Positions 44,001 through 54,930 are shown, counted from the stretch's first letter. The stretch: DNA of 64,000 nucleotides from Sternotherus odoratus (GCA_032164245.1 JAVMKO010000005.1:39274133-39338132); one strand, 5' to 3'. Numbers and translations are program-made. The notes: generated from the letters alone by a model not told the origin.

Positions 44001-46864
44001 CCAATCCTTACTTCAGAAAAAGCAAGATATGACATGCATGGACTTTGAATCCTGCCTATTAATTTCTATCCAGTATTCTCTGACAACTAGTGTACAAAGC
44101 ATTTCTCTATGGCTTTTGTCTTGCAGGCAACGGCTCTGGATAAGATTCCCTTCCATGGTAGCACTGTCGTTAAGAAAGCCCAGACACTTTCTCCAAGGAG
44201 AGTCTCACCTGAGGTATATTCAGTAGCTTTTGGGCACTGCCTGTGCTCTCAGTGGAGGATTCAGTTTTGGTAGCTTTCAACACCAGCAATTTGCATTGCA
44301 CAGGTATAAATGACTGCACACGGTGAAAGGTAAGGGAGAAGGAGTCCCATGGTACATAGGCCCCATTCCAAGCTCGAGAACAATAATGCTCAGCTTGGAT
44401 ACCAAACTTGAGCTTGCTTCTTCTTGGAAATGTTTCTGCTATTCCTTCAGGCAAAGACTTGTGTTTAAAGAAATGTTTTCTTGTTGCTCGCATGAGAACC
44501 ATTTTGCTTTTTAGACACCTGATTTGGGAAAGGGATTAAAATTTGTCTGAGGGAGATGGAGAGACCTGGAAGTGGTTTTGATTGGAATCTTTAGACAATC
44601 ACTAGGTACCTTAACTGATCATTTATTAGAAAGTTCTGCTCCTGCTTTCACTATGCTTCTTCTGTATCTTCCATTGTCTCGTGGAATGCTGTCTCTGAAC
44701 CTCCAGGACTCATCTTGAAGCCACCCTGTGGAAGCCATTCCCCTTTCACTAAAGGAAGCTGTGAATCAATTCACATTTTGGGCTCAAGTCTTTAAACTCT
44801 ATGTACAATCATAGGTGCTGGAACTAGGAGTGCGGGAGGTGCTGATGCATCCTCTGGCTTGATGTGGTTTCCATTATATACAGGGTTTACAGTTTGGTTC
44901 AATGGCTCTCAGCACCCTTACTATAAAAATTCCAGCACCACTGTGTACAATCCCCTCTCCATAGTCACAAGGGCTCTTGTGAAGTGGGGCCAGTGTGGAC
45001 TGGAAGAAAGATGAGTTCACCTAGTGTGGTCATCCTCTGGCTCCCATATGCTGCACGACTATCCTGCCACCTAAAATCTGTGGAGCCCAACCCCCTGTGC
45101 ATTTCCAGTGGGGGTTCTTCCACAATATACAGGGAAAGGTCACAGGGGCTGCTGCCGGGATTTTACTCCTCTCCCACACATATAAAAAAGCCCAGGGTGA
45201 CAACCTCTAGTAAGCACAGTGCAGTGAAAGAAAGTTTTAAAATCCACCTGTGGCAGGAATGTGGACCCATTAATAGAGTCTAATTAGTGATGATTCAAAA
45301 GTGCCTGAGCTACTAAACAAGACAAATAAAGAAGAGGTCAAGGATCAGGAATGAACAGAATAGACTGTGACTATAGCTGCTATTATTGACCAGATAAAGA
45401 ATGTTGTGGAAGAAAGTGTATTTATAAAAATCAGCAGGTCCAGTTGATATGGATCTTTTTGTCTTAAAAGAAGTAGCTAACAAACTTTTTCTGACACCTC
45501 GAGAAAAGCCCAGAAGAACTGAGAAGATACAAGCGCGTAGACACAGATGGTACCAATTAGAGTGATCTTTGCCATTCCTTCTGTGATAAGTCAAGCTTCA
45601 TAACGACACACATAGTGAAATAGTACCGGAAGAAGGGTCCAGTCCTACACTCCTTATATTGGCAAACTCCCATCAACTCCCACAGAACTTTTGCCTGAGT
45701 AAGAAGGGCAAGGATTGGGTCCAACATACATACAATTTTAGAGCACAATTGAACGTGAGCAATAATGAAGCAGCTTTCTAAAGACAAACAGTGGACAAAC
45801 TTCCCCCGTGTGAATTATTATTAAGGGATGCTAGATATGCTGTAGATATATTTCACTTCAGTAAAGCATAAAGTACTGTCCTGCAAAGCCTACCATGAAA
45901 AATTAATTTCAAGCAGCTTGGCTATGAGCACTGTCATGTGGGTTGAAAACATGGGGGGAACCAAGCAAAGGAAGACAGAGGTAGAGCAGCAGGAAAATAT
46001 GTGTAATAGTGAGCTCTATGAGAGACTTTGGAGGCTCTCAGGGGAAGTGGTGGAAATTCCCACAATTGAGTCACTTAAAAGTAGACAGAGCAGAAGTACT
46101 GTGAGGAAAATCTTCTAGTGGCAGACAGGATGGTTAAAATGACATCATGGCCCGACATTAATGAAGGTAGGAGCATGCAAATATTTCCAAGTACACAAAT
46201 GCCTGATATATTCATGCAGACTAGGTACGTACATATGTAGATGACCCATGTAGTGCCTAACTGGCTATGTGAGCATGCAAATAAATATTAGGCATGCACA
46301 AGAATTTATTTGCACCTTACTGGATATCTGGGGCTTTTCTCAATCTTTAATTTTTCTAATGCACTGTGTATACACAAACACACACACATAATCTTGTATA
46401 GATAAGTTATGTAAGAAGAAATATACATTCATTCTATATATTCATCTGGAATTAGACATAGATAGTTTTAAAAAAAATCCTGAAAAGCTTTTCCTGTAAG
46501 TAGTTTGTTTCTATGGAGAAATCAGATAGCTCCTATTAGTCTGTGCTTCTGTCCTCTGTAGTTTTGCATATGATACATTGTATATAGCATAGGCAGAATT
46601 TCCCCCCCAGCTAATTTTTACCTTGAGTGCCATGGATATCAGGGCGTTTGTTCATGCCCTTCTTGGACAAAAGGTATAAAAACCAGAAACACAAGGCACA
46701 CACACCTACTCAGCTGGGGCAAACCAGCATAGCCCCATTAACTTGAATAGACACCAGTTTATATCAGCCGAGGATCTGCCCGAGAATCTGTTATTGACAA
46801 TTCTCAAATCAAGCGTTTAAAATGAAGGCTGCAAGGAATCTTACCCTGGAACACAGAGGATCAT
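40504..46864 (-). CDS. CISH: CISH, cytokine-inducible SH2-containing protein (three coding exons)
   Basis: Join of 46,864-46,845, 41,749-41,523 and 41,006-40,504 (minus strand): 750 nt, 249 residues plus stop. The human protein is about 258 residues. CISH is a cytoplasmic SOCS-family adaptor. Its SH2 domain binds phosphotyrosines on receptors such as those for EPO, IL-2, IL-3 and growth hormone, competing with STAT5, and its SOCS box recruits Elongin B/C and Cullin 5 for ubiquitination. Visible: the CISH-specific [20 protein letters not shown] (residues 64-83); SH2 domain about 84-175 starting WYWGSI, with the phosphotyrosine-binding arginine in FLVRDS (R109); SOCS box about 210-249 with SLQHLCR (BC-box-type) and LPLP (Cul5-box-type, 232-235), ending in YPFQL. 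The family landmarks separate it from SOCS2 and SOCS3. All junctions are GT/AG and phases match. Residues 17-63 are the most diverged from human. Confidence 0.97.
41007..41522 (-). other. CISH: CISH intron 2
   Basis: 516 bp, GTAAGG...CCTTTCCAG. No repeat element recognised inside. Confidence 0.85.
41523..41749 (-). CDS. CISH: CISH coding exon 2
   Basis: Acceptor TTCATTTCAG|A and donor CCG|GTAAGG. The exon completes Gly7, codes residues 8-82 and gives the first base of Gly83. An open reading frame runs on past the donor but is intronic, because the following exon joins in phase to make GWYWGS. Confidence 0.95.
42028..42440. mobile_element. hAT nonautonomous element in CISH intron 1
   Basis: The left end CAGTGGTTCTCAAACC and the decayed right end 'aggttgagagacacta' form an inverted pair typical of hAT (Charlie-like) elements. 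The interior is AT-rich and carries 'ggggtatgcagag'/'aaaggggtacaa' near the ends. The 8-bp duplication is not preserved, so the insertion is old. Confidence 0.75.
45990..46140 (+). mobile_element. Possible CR1 3' remnant
   Basis: A short plus-strand frame reads [19 protein letters not shown], similar to the last coding segment of CR1 ORF2 ([13 protein letters not shown] in the copy at 5,980). Very decayed. Confidence 0.45.
46845..46864 (-). CDS. CISH: CISH coding exon 1 (start codon)
   Basis: ATGATCCTCTGTGTTCCAGG followed by GTAAGA codes MILCVPG (last codon split 2+1). Human CISH also starts with a short MVLCVQG-type exon, which decides this start. The -3 base is G (gacATG). Upstream is 5' UTR and promoter. 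Confidence 0.93.
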
Positions 46865-47441
46865 GTCACTCCAGGACCAAGAAAAACGCATTAAGTCTTC
46901 AATAGGATGGGAAAATGGTCTCCCCCTTTTTCTTGCCTTCTTCTTTGTTACCCAGAAGAACTAGGAACAAGTCTTTAGTTAGGAATTCACAGGAAGAAAA
47001 GACTGGACTGCTCCCAACAAACCTCTTCCACGGCACCCTGGAGTTCACACAGCGGGAGAAGCCAGGCAGAAAGCAAATCAGGCTGCCCGGAGAAAGACTT
47101 TACTGATTTTTCAGCAACTTTAGCTAGGGAATCTGCGCAGTCTTGGTGCTTTTGAAGATAAAAAAATATATATTCTTGCTCTGATTAAAAAGAAAAAAAA
47201 TTAAAAATGACCAGAGAAAAGGAAAAACTATTTTAAAAGAAGGAATGAAATCTCCTTCAGAACGACCTTTCAAGTCAGGATAAAGCACCTCCGAAATAAC
47301 AATAAATAAGTATCAATAAATAATCTCTCCCCGAATGTGGAGCTGGGAGAGCTGGAACCTACTTGGACGCTGGCTCCAGGAGTACTGAAGCTCTGGGAAA
47401 AAACACAACTAAGTAATCTTTTGTTTGCCCCTTTTAATCTG

Positions 47442-47467
47442 TTCCAGGAAGTGACGGATTCCTGGAA
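47442..47467. promoter_or_regulatory. CISH: CISH proximal STAT5-type GAS pair
   Basis: TTCCAGGAA (47,442-47,450) and TTCCTGGAA (47,459-47,467), start to start 17 bp. Both are TTCNNNGAA palindromes. They lie about 580-600 bp upstream of the CISH ATG. Known CISH promoters are induced by STAT5 through GAS motifs in tandem. Confidence 0.75.
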
Positions 47468-47720
47468 TTGTATTGTATTCACATCACTGTTCTGACATTA
47501 AAAAACAAAAAGTATAAATAGATGTGTCCATAATGGACATCTTGATGTCAGCCCTGCACTCCAGAGAACTGTGGGGGGAAAGAGCCTCCAAAATATACCA
47601 AAATCCTCAAGGAAAAAGGCAGGGTCAGGTCAGATTGGTCACCTCCTTCCAGGGACCCAGTTGAAAAGTTGTAAGTTGTTTTCTGTTTTATAAAGCATTT
47701 GGCTGCTGTCCCTCTCTGTG

Positions 47721-47764
47721 TTCAAAGAAATACCTTTGATAGATTTCCAAGAACTTTCCAGGAA
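47721..47764. promoter_or_regulatory. CISH: CISH distal STAT5-type GAS triplet
   Basis: TTCAAAGAA (47,721-47,729), TTCCAAGAA (47,745-47,753) and TTCCAGGAA (47,756-47,764). The last two are 11 bp apart start to start, about one helical turn, the spacing that favours STAT5 tetramers. CCAAT-like words (minus-strand ctgattgg at 47,831-47,838) lie just upstream. Confidence 0.75.
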
Positions 47765-48684
47765 AGCTGGGCTGGACCACAGAGCTCAGCGAATCAGAGC
47801 AAACCGAGGCTGGGCTGGACTTCAGACGTCTGCCAATCAGAGGCGAATGAGGCTGGGCTGACGCTAGAAGCTGTAGTGAGCCCAGCCCCACAGTCACAGA
47901 GAAACATACGCACAGAAAAGAGGGAGGGAAATGCAGGCAGCAGTTGCAATCACCAGGGTCCCTTTAACCATGTGACTAGGAAAAAGCGAGATTAGAAACC
48001 TCGCTGACCATTCCCAGATGGCTACGTGAAATCAGAGAGCAGCTGTAATGCACCCTCTGCTCCAAATATGAGCAAGTAACCGCCTTGTTAGGCTGATGTG
48101 TAACACAAGGCTGGGATCAAGAATTTCCCCTCCTCTAGCTTTAACTTGAAGCATCAAACGTGCCAAGTCCCCCTGCTTTCTCATAAAAACAATCTTTCCC
48201 TTTCCTCGCCAACCCGGCAGTGTCTGGCCAGACAGGCTGAGATTTCAACATGTTTTCCAAGTGGATTTGGTGAAGGTGAAAGGTGCTGAGTTGAGAGCCC
48301 CAGAGATAATTCCTCTTTAATTCACAGCACAAGGACAACAGGGGCAACATCTGAGCAAATGCCTTCCAAGGAACACAGAAGGTAGGACTGCAAGGAACTT
48401 CCTGGGTCATCAAATCCAGTTCCTGCTATTGCTGGCAAACCCATCCTCTAATCCCATTCATAAATTTATCAAATTACTCTAGTTAGGTTGTTTGCCCCTT
48501 CCTACTGGGATGCAGTTCCAGAGCCTCACTCCTCTGATGGCTAGAAACCTTTTTCTATTGTCCCAATTAGATTTATTAATGGATAAATGAATAAATTCCA
48601 TACCACCCAGGCCAATGCATCGCAGTCACTCACCTGTGGGGACCACCTTAAGGGATAAAACAGTGAGCGAGTCGAGCTCTAGAC
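47765..48684. other. CISH upstream region; no other gene seen
   Basis: 47,800-47,890 repeats 'gaggctgggctgga' and similar words. Otherwise unassigned; no exon recognised. Confidence 0.4.
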
Positions 48685-48993
48685 CAGTGGTCCCCAAACA
48701 TTTTACCACACGCTCCCCATTACTCCTATCCACGTCCCTCCTGGCTGCTCTGGGGGGATGGGGGGAATGCAGATAGGAGTAAGGGGGCCAAGGCTGGGGC
48801 CACAGCTGAGGGCGGAAGTGGGGGCATAGCCTGAGGCATGGGCCAAAGCTAGCAGCCCAGGCCAGGAGCAGAGCTGGGTGGTGCTCCCTTCCCACCTTCC
48901 TGTGAGGGCTGGCTTGGCCCCAGCCACACCCTCATCCCCAAATGTTCCTCCATGCCCCCATGGGAGAGTGTGCCCCATGTTTGGGGACCTCTG
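48685..48993. mobile_element. hAT nonautonomous element
   Basis: The left end CAGTGGTCCCCAAAC and the right end GTTTGGGGACCTCTG are inverted repeats with one mismatch. Flanks CTCTAGAC and CTCCAGAA match at 6 of 8 positions, a worn 8-bp duplication. GC-rich interior, no ORF. Confidence 0.85.
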
Positions 48994-49220
48994 CTCCAGA
49001 AAAATGGAATCATTGGAACCTCCATTGGGACTGTCTACAAGAGTGCCAGTAAAGAATCTCTTATAGTCAGAAAGACAGCTGAACACTAAACATTGGGCTA
49101 CATTGGGTGGCCAAGTGCCCTTGTGACTTGGGCAGGTCCTAGTCTTTGAAGGCTATCCTAGCCTCTGGGTAAGGTTTATAAAACCAGTGATTCCCCCGAC
49201 CTTCAGAGACATTTTAACTA

Positions 49221-49338
49221 GGGTGACCAGACTACAAGTGTGAAAAATTAGGTCGGGGGTGGAAGGGGTGGAGCCTACATAAGAAAAAGACCCAAAAATG
49301 GGCACAGTCCCTATAAAATGGGGACATCTGGTCACCCA
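49221..49338. mobile_element. Small inverted-repeat element, copy 1
   Basis: Ends GGGTGACCAGAC and 'atctggtcaccc' are inverted repeats. Internal 'gaaaaagacccaaaaat' and 'cagtccctataaaat' recur in the next copy. Class not certain. Confidence 0.7.
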
Positions 49339-49383
49339 CTTTTAACATAGCCATGTGGCCTCAGGAGAGGGGAGGAGGGAGTA

Positions 49384-49511
49384 GGGTGACCAGACAGCAA
49401 ATGTGGAAAATCAGGACGGGGGATGGGGGGGGGGGTGTTAATAGGAGCCCATATATGAAAAAGACCCAAAAATCAGGACTGTCCCTATAAAATCAGGACA
49501 TCTGGTCTCAC
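49384..49511. mobile_element. Small inverted-repeat element, copy 2
   Basis: Same family and orientation as the copy at 49,221, only about 45 bp away: GGGTGACCAGAC ... 'gaaaaagacccaaaaat' ... 'ctgtccctataaaat' ... 'atctggtctcac'. A G-run near 49,427 differs. Confidence 0.7.
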
Positions 49512-49976
49512 ACACTAGAAGGGAGAGAGCAGAGCAGGTCCCTTACAAGCTGCCAAAAAATTCCATGTGTATCTTCCTGACTTTCCGGGTAGTAGTCTCT
49601 GGCAATGGCTAATTAACCTTTACATTCACAGTGCATCTTCCTCTTCATTTAGGAAGGGGAGTTCGTTAAGATTATAGATTTATTATATTTTAGGCAGGAG
49701 CACTGCAGCTCCAGCAGGGACATGGAAAAGGCATCTTCACAGATTTCTTAGATTTGTAATCAGGCTCTGTCTAGTGGCCATTTTCTGAAAAACATCTTCT
49801 CTCTATCTCTCTCTCCTCCCCACCCCCACCCCCAGGAGTAGGCGTAAATAACTAAGTACTCAGTGGCAAAAGCACTAAGTCAACAAATGCACTCAATTTG
49901 ATAATTCAGTTCTTTGATGCTGCGGGAGAGGTGGTATGTGGGTGTGCACACCAGTAAAGAAATGTAGTGGTGTGTA

Positions 49977-50286
49977 CCGTATTTTTCGTCCCATAGGACG
50001 CTCCGGCGTATAAGACGCCCCCGCGTTTTCGGACCAAAAAAAAAAAAAGCGCCGCTTTTTTCGCACCGCTCTCCCGTCCCCGCCACGCGGGCGGGCTGCT
50101 GGGAGCGCGCTGCTCTCCCGTCCCCGCTGCGCGGGCGGGCTGCTGGGAGAGCGGCGCGAAAAAAGCGGCGCTTTTTTTTTTTTTTTTTTTTTTGGTCCGG
50201 CCGATATTCGGCGTATAAGACGCCCCCCCCAATATTGAAAGTATTTTTGGGGGTTAAAAAGGCGTCTTATACGCCGAAAAATACGG
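49977..50286. mobile_element. Tc1/mariner-type MITE with CpG-rich hairpin core
   Basis: Ends CCGTATTTTTCG and CGAAAAATACGG are perfect inverted repeats flanked by TA (49,975-49,976; 50,287-50,288). Sub-terminal 'ggcgtataagacgcc' occurs on both sides in opposite orientation. The core has two direct units of 'ctctcccgtccccgc' and a long inverted 'gcgaaaaaagcggcgctttt'-type palindrome. No ORF. Confidence 0.9.
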
Positions 50287-50669
50287 TATATATAACTCAT
50301 CTTGGTAATCCCCTGAGAGGTGGTGGGTAAATGTGTTCCAGTGAGTGTTCTGTTTCTAAGTACTGGATCTATTATTAAAACCTGTCACCGAACTATGGAA
50401 AGAGAACAGCCATATTTTAGTCAGATCTACGCACAACTCCCTCTTCTGTCTGTATTTAACTTACAGATGGTGGGGCAGACCCTCAAAGTGCCATTGACTT
50501 CAATAGCTCCACGTCACGATACATGAGCTGAGAATCTTGCCTATCATTCCCACTCCTGACATCCCTGATGCTTGCACCAATGCACAAAAAGGGTCATAAA
50601 CAAAACAGAGCTCCTGGTTCACCACTTATTTATACCTGCCTTCTTATTTATACCTGCTTCTGGATACTT

Positions 50670-50800
50670 CCACTGCATGCATCCGACGAAGTGGGTACTA
50701 GCCCATGAAAGTTTATGCTTCAATATTTTTGTTAGTCTTTAAGGTGCCACAGGACTCTTTGTTGCTTCTGCAAATCCAGACTAACACAGCTACCTCTCTA
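50670..50800 (+). repeat. Fold-back repeat family, single arm
   Basis: 'gcatccgacgaagtgggtac', then 'catgaaagtttatgcttc', 'ttagtctttaaggtgccaca' and 'ccagactaacacagctacct'. The same sequence forms the right arm at 63,447-63,533 and, reversed, the left arm at 61,550. The family name is not known to me; it is common in turtle-type DNA. Confidence 0.7.
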
Positions 50801-50920
50801 ATGGTTCACCACTGTCCTTCACCTTGTGTAGTCATCTATCCCTGTGCAACACCAGTGTAACCCACTGCCATTCCAACTAGGTAGCATTCTATACCCTTTT
50901 TGCACTCACTGGTGTAAATA

Positions 50921-50998
50921 TCAGCAGAAGGTACAAGTCAATGGAGCAGTCAATGGAGCAGAAGGTACAAGTCAATATCAGCAGAAGGTACAAGTCCC
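50921..50998 (+). repeat. Short tandem of about 23 bp
   Basis: Three copies of a unit ending 'cagaaggtacaagtc', two of them with 'aatatcagcagaaggtacaa', and a 'aatggagcagtc' spacer duplicated between. Local slippage product. Confidence 0.7.
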
Positions 50999-51539
50999 CT
51001 TGAATTGGGACTTAAAAGACACAGCATTACTTACTGCTGACCAAATGGAAGAGAATTTGTTTAAGAGAGAATTTCAAAAGATATCAAAGCTCTGAGAGGG
51101 TTTACAATAATAAGAGGAAGTAATAAGTATTGACGTGAATAAGATGACAGTGTCCCTTAGGAAATTCCACCAATGCACTATCACCATCTACTGGTAAATG
51201 CCTGTATATATAAAATGATAAATGGGCCCAACTCTCCTTTTCACTGACACTTTACACGACTCTAGTTGTGCAAATGGCCCTTAACGTGGGTTTAAATATA
51301 ATTGTTGCCACTTTAAAGTCGCTTCACACTGCCAGAGAGGTGTAAAGTGGTCTTGTTGTAAATGAGAATCAGGCCCAGAAATGTTTCATGTGCAAGATTT
51401 AGCTCAACTGTAAAATGTTATACTCACTAAGGACAGGAAATTCATAGGTCAGGTCTTTCACAACAGTCTTAAATCTAACCCAGCTGCTTAAGTCTGCTAT
51501 CATTTGATCTCCAATTCATGTAGGATCCCTTAACAAAGG
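50999..51539. other. No gene recognised
   Basis: Unassigned; contains 'gtaaagtcgcttcacactgc'-type old repeat words only. Confidence 0.35.
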
Positions 51540-51952
51540 AGCAGAGAGGCAGACTGAGGGAGAACTCAGGTTTAACATGCCACCTCATAAGCCACCAGAG
51601 GAGCAAGCGAACAGGAGCAGGAAACAGCAAAGTTTTGCGGGGGAACGCGAGAGCCAGACACGTCTAAGAAACACACTCTAAATTTAGGCCAATAATCCCC
51701 CCCAAAACAAAGAATGAACCAAAAAAACCCATAATAGTAAAAATAATGCAGGCAGAAATCCAAGAACAAATGGGGGCTATCCAGTTCATTGCACTTAATG
51801 CAGCATGCACAATTTCTTGTCTTCTGAGCAGGTGGCAAATGTGTACATTTGGTGCGATCAACTCATGGCCCTCAGAGATTGAGTACTGGCTCTTGAGACC
51901 AGAGTGGCTGAACTGGAGGAGGTAAGGGAGACAGAGATGCACATAGACGAGA
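51540..51952 (+). mobile_element. Possible CR1 ORF1-region remnant
   Basis: A plus-strand frame with one stop reads MALRD, then VLALETRVAELEEVRETEMH (51,865-51,945), a coiled-coil-like heptad pattern of the type found in LINE ORF1 proteins. Upstream sequence is A- and G-rich. Recognition is from general pattern and weak. Confidence 0.4.
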
Positions 51953-53358
51953 TAGGGTCGGCAACCTATGGCACATGTGCCAAAGGTGGCATGAGAGCTG
52001 ATTTTCAGTGGCACTCACACTGCCCAGGTCCTGGCCGCTTGTCTCAGGGCTCTGCTGCCGGCCTGGGGTTCTGTCCGCCAGCCCACTACCAGCCAGGGAG
52101 CTGGTCGCCGGTCCCCAGCCACCGATCCCGGGGGCTTCGCTGATGGCCTGGGGTACCTGCCGCCAGTCCCTTGCCAGCTGGGGTCATAGCTGCCAGCCCT
52201 GCTTAGCCCACTGCTGGCCTGTGGTACTGGCTGCCAGCTGCCTGCCAGCCAGGGTCCCATCCACCGGCCTCTCTCAGCCGCTGCCAGTCTAGGGTTCCAG
52301 CCACCAGCCCCCTGCCAGACGGGGTCCCGGCTGCCGGCCCCACTCAGCTCGCTGCCAGCCTCGGGTCCCAGCCACCAATCCAGAGGACTCCACTGACAGC
52401 CTGGGGTCTCAACCGCTGGCCTAGGGTTCTGCTCCTGGCCTCGGCCTGACGTTCTGCAGCCAGCCCCAGCTGTGTCCCACTGGCCCCAGCCTGGGGCAGT
52501 GAGGGGTGCAGAGAGGTGCAAGAGGGGGTGCAGCTCAGCACCCCCACCTTAAAAATTGTTTCAGCACCACTGGGATATTTTAAAGTCCTGATTTGCTGCT
52601 TACATCACTATCACACCACATAGAACACTGCACTGCATTTGAGGTTGTGCGTGCCATCTGTCACAATATTTTTTCCACTGTGAGTTGAGGGGTACATTTG
52701 ACAAAACATCAGCTCCTAAGAAAGCAAAGTTAGATGTCCATTCATTTCAGCCTTCTTGGACAGACACATATGGACTTTTTCAAAAGAAGGACCATGCTGT
52801 TTGTGCTTTCTGTTGTGAGTGTTTGTCACACATCAAGTGTTCGACAACATTTTGAAATGAAGCACAAGAAAACCCTTCTTGACGAAGCAGAAAAGACTGA
52901 TCAAAAAGGTAGTAGCAAGATATGAGAAGCAAAGCAGTGTTTTTAAATGCTTAAGTGTAAGTAACAATCAAGCCACAGAAGGAAGTTACAAGATTGCACA
53001 GTGCATTGCAAAAAACAGAAAGCCGTTTACAGATGGGGAATATATAAAAAGTTTTTCTCAGCAGTTCAGAGGTTTGGTTCAATGATTTGCCAAATAAAGA
53101 TATGATCCTATCTAGAATAAAAGAACTGCTTTTCCCTGCCAGAACAGATGAGAGACACATAAGCGAAATGGCAGAAAACATTAACAAAAAGCAGACTGGA
53201 ATAAAAGACACAGCAATGTTTAGCGTTGCAGTTGATGAGAGCGTGGACATAAATGACAAACAACGTTTGGCAGTTGTTGCAAGCTATTGTGCTTCTGATG
53301 AAATTCTAGAGGAACTTTGTTGCCTAAAACCCCTGCATGGCACAACAAAGGGGGAAGA
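51953..53358 (+). mobile_element. hAT element, left end and transposase part, right end lost
   Basis: It begins TAGGGTCGGCAACCTATGGC (cf. CAGGGGTC-type hAT ends), followed by 'acatgtgccaaaggtggcat'. A degenerate GC-rich tandem repeat fills 52,030-52,490 (words 'gctgccagcc', 'cctgccagcc', 'ggggtccc'), then an AT-rich leader and a broken transposase. At about 53,360 it changes into another repeat, so the right end is missing. Confidence 0.7.
52690..53358 (+). pseudogene. hAT transposase N-terminal half (ZBED/GTF2IRD2-like), broken
   Basis: Three frames in series: a BED-finger-like part with the segment TSSVRQHFEMKHKKTLLDEA (C..C...H...H remnants, around 52,790-52,900); then VVARYEKQSSVFKCLSVSNN and CIAKNRKPFTDGEYIKS (52,910-53,085); then PARTDERHISEMAENI and VAVDESVDINDKQRLAV (53,087-53,345). 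The last carries the family's catalytic aspartate region (DES). Similar to vertebrate hAT-derived ZBED5/GTF2IRD2-type proteins. Frameshifts and lack of the C-terminal half make it dead. Confidence 0.8.
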
Positions 53359-53364
53359 TATACA

Positions 53365-53690
53365 GGGCCGCCCAGAGGATTCAGGGAGCCTGGGGCAAAT
53401 CAATTTCACGCCGGCGGCACTCCGGGTCTTCGGCAGTGGTCCTTCACTTGCTCTGGGTGTGTTCAGTGGCAGTGAAGGACCCGCGCCGAAAACCTGGAGT
53501 GCCTGGAGTACCTGGAGTACCCTCTTTCCCCAGATTCCTATCTTCCTTCTCACCTTCCACCCCCCAGGGTTCCTGTTCCTGCCCTCCCCTTCTCCCCCCC
53601 TCCCCCATTTCTTCACCACCCTTGCCACCGTCTTCCTCATTCCTCTGCATTAAGGAACCAGGCTGAATTTTCCTTCTCCATGCCACCTAG
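53365..53690. repeat. Unclassified GC-rich repeat, CT-rich tail
   Basis: Starts 'gggccgcccagaggattcag', contains an inverted pair 'cggcagtggtccttcac'/'agtggcagtgaaggacccg' (hairpin) and ends in a CT-rich tract (53,520-53,650). It interrupts the hAT transposase. No ORF. Confidence 0.5.
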
Positions 53691-54149
53691 GTGCCAGCAG
53701 GGGGAGCATTAAGAGCACAGAAGAGATTTTTGTCCCTGATCTCAGTTCTGGTGCCTGATGCCACAGCCCACCTAGCAGACTGCAGGATCAATTGCCCGGA
53801 AAGCCCTGCTAAGTTCCTGCAGCCCAGGATGGAGCACACTCAGTGGCTGTGTAAGGACAGTGCTTTTGACACATGTGCAGCCCAGCTGGTATGTAAGAGA
53901 TGCAAGGGGAGGGAGGATGTTCCCTGCAGATGGAATCTTTAGAGAGTTCAATTGCCAAACTAAAGAGTCTCTACTGAGCATGTGCAAACTAAGATTTTTC
54001 AGAGGCTGACAACTTGGCCAAATGTAATGATTTTTAATGGGATTACAAAAGGCATATGCTGACACCATGCCACATATCAAGTCCCTGTGCCAAAGGATAG
54101 AGGTAGTAGATTTCTCAACTAAACAGCTGTAAGGATATTTTTAAGTGAA
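53691..54149. other. No gene recognised
   Basis: Unassigned. Confidence 0.35.
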
Positions 54150-54930
54150 CAAAATAGTGTATTTTTCCCTAACTTCGGACTCAGAGATGGCAGAACCATT
54201 TTTGCTTAAAATTTCCCCAAAGATCAGTCTTAGGCAGACACCTGGCATGGAAATTTTAAGCCTGAATAGTTTAAATGTAATGAAATTATAAGGATTTGAA
54301 ATTTGAAAAATCTGGGACAGTTTCTCAGATGTGTCACCTAAAAAGAATGGCTCAGGTTTGGGAATCTCCCTCACATCCTCAGCCGTGAAAACTGAGGCAA
54401 AGAATTCATTAAGTTTCTCCACAATCGCCTTATCATCCTTGAGTGTTCTTTTAGCACCTCAATTGCCCAGTGGCCCCACTGGTTGTTTAGCAGGCTTCCC
54501 TGCTTCTAATGTACTTATAAAAATGTTTGCTATTACTTTTTGAGTCTTTGGCTAGCTGTTCCTCAAATTCTTTTTTGGCCTTTCTAATTATATTTTTACA
54601 TTTCATTTGCCAGAGTTTATGTGCCTTTCTATTTTCCTCACTAGGATTTAATTTCCACTTTTTAAAGGATGCCTTTTAGCCTCTGGCTGCTTCTTTTATT
54701 TTGTTGTTTAGCCATGGTGGCACTTCTTTGGTTCTCTTACTATGTTTTTTTAATTTGAGGTATACATTTAAGTTGAGCTTCTATTATGGTGTCTTTAAAC
54801 CGTTTCCATGCAGCTTGCAGAGATTTCTCTTTGGGTGTTGTACCTTTTAATTTCTGTTTCACTAACCTCCTCATTTTTGTGTAGTTCCCCTAGTTATGCT
54901 GCTTTTTAGTGCCAAAATCAAGATCTGATA
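54150..54930 (-). mobile_element. CR1 LINE, region before the RT domain, antisense
   Basis: On the minus strand the frame at 54,422 reads MEKLNEFFASVFTAEDVREI, the well-known CR1 segment (LN.FFASVFT) just before the RT domain. The remaining antisense sequence up to 54,930 has the matching Lys-rich upstream part. Frame breaks throughout. Confidence 0.85.

Larger units (their letters stand above)
41750..46844 (-). other. CISH: CISH intron 1 (5.1 kb) with repeat remnants
   Basis: Starts GTAAGA and ends TTTCAG. It holds a hAT element (42,028-42,440), a CR1-like remnant (45,990-46,140) and, at 46,725-46,785, a segment of the type 'cagcatagccccattaactt' that resembles an old amniote interspersed repeat. 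No other exon recognised. Confidence 0.8.
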
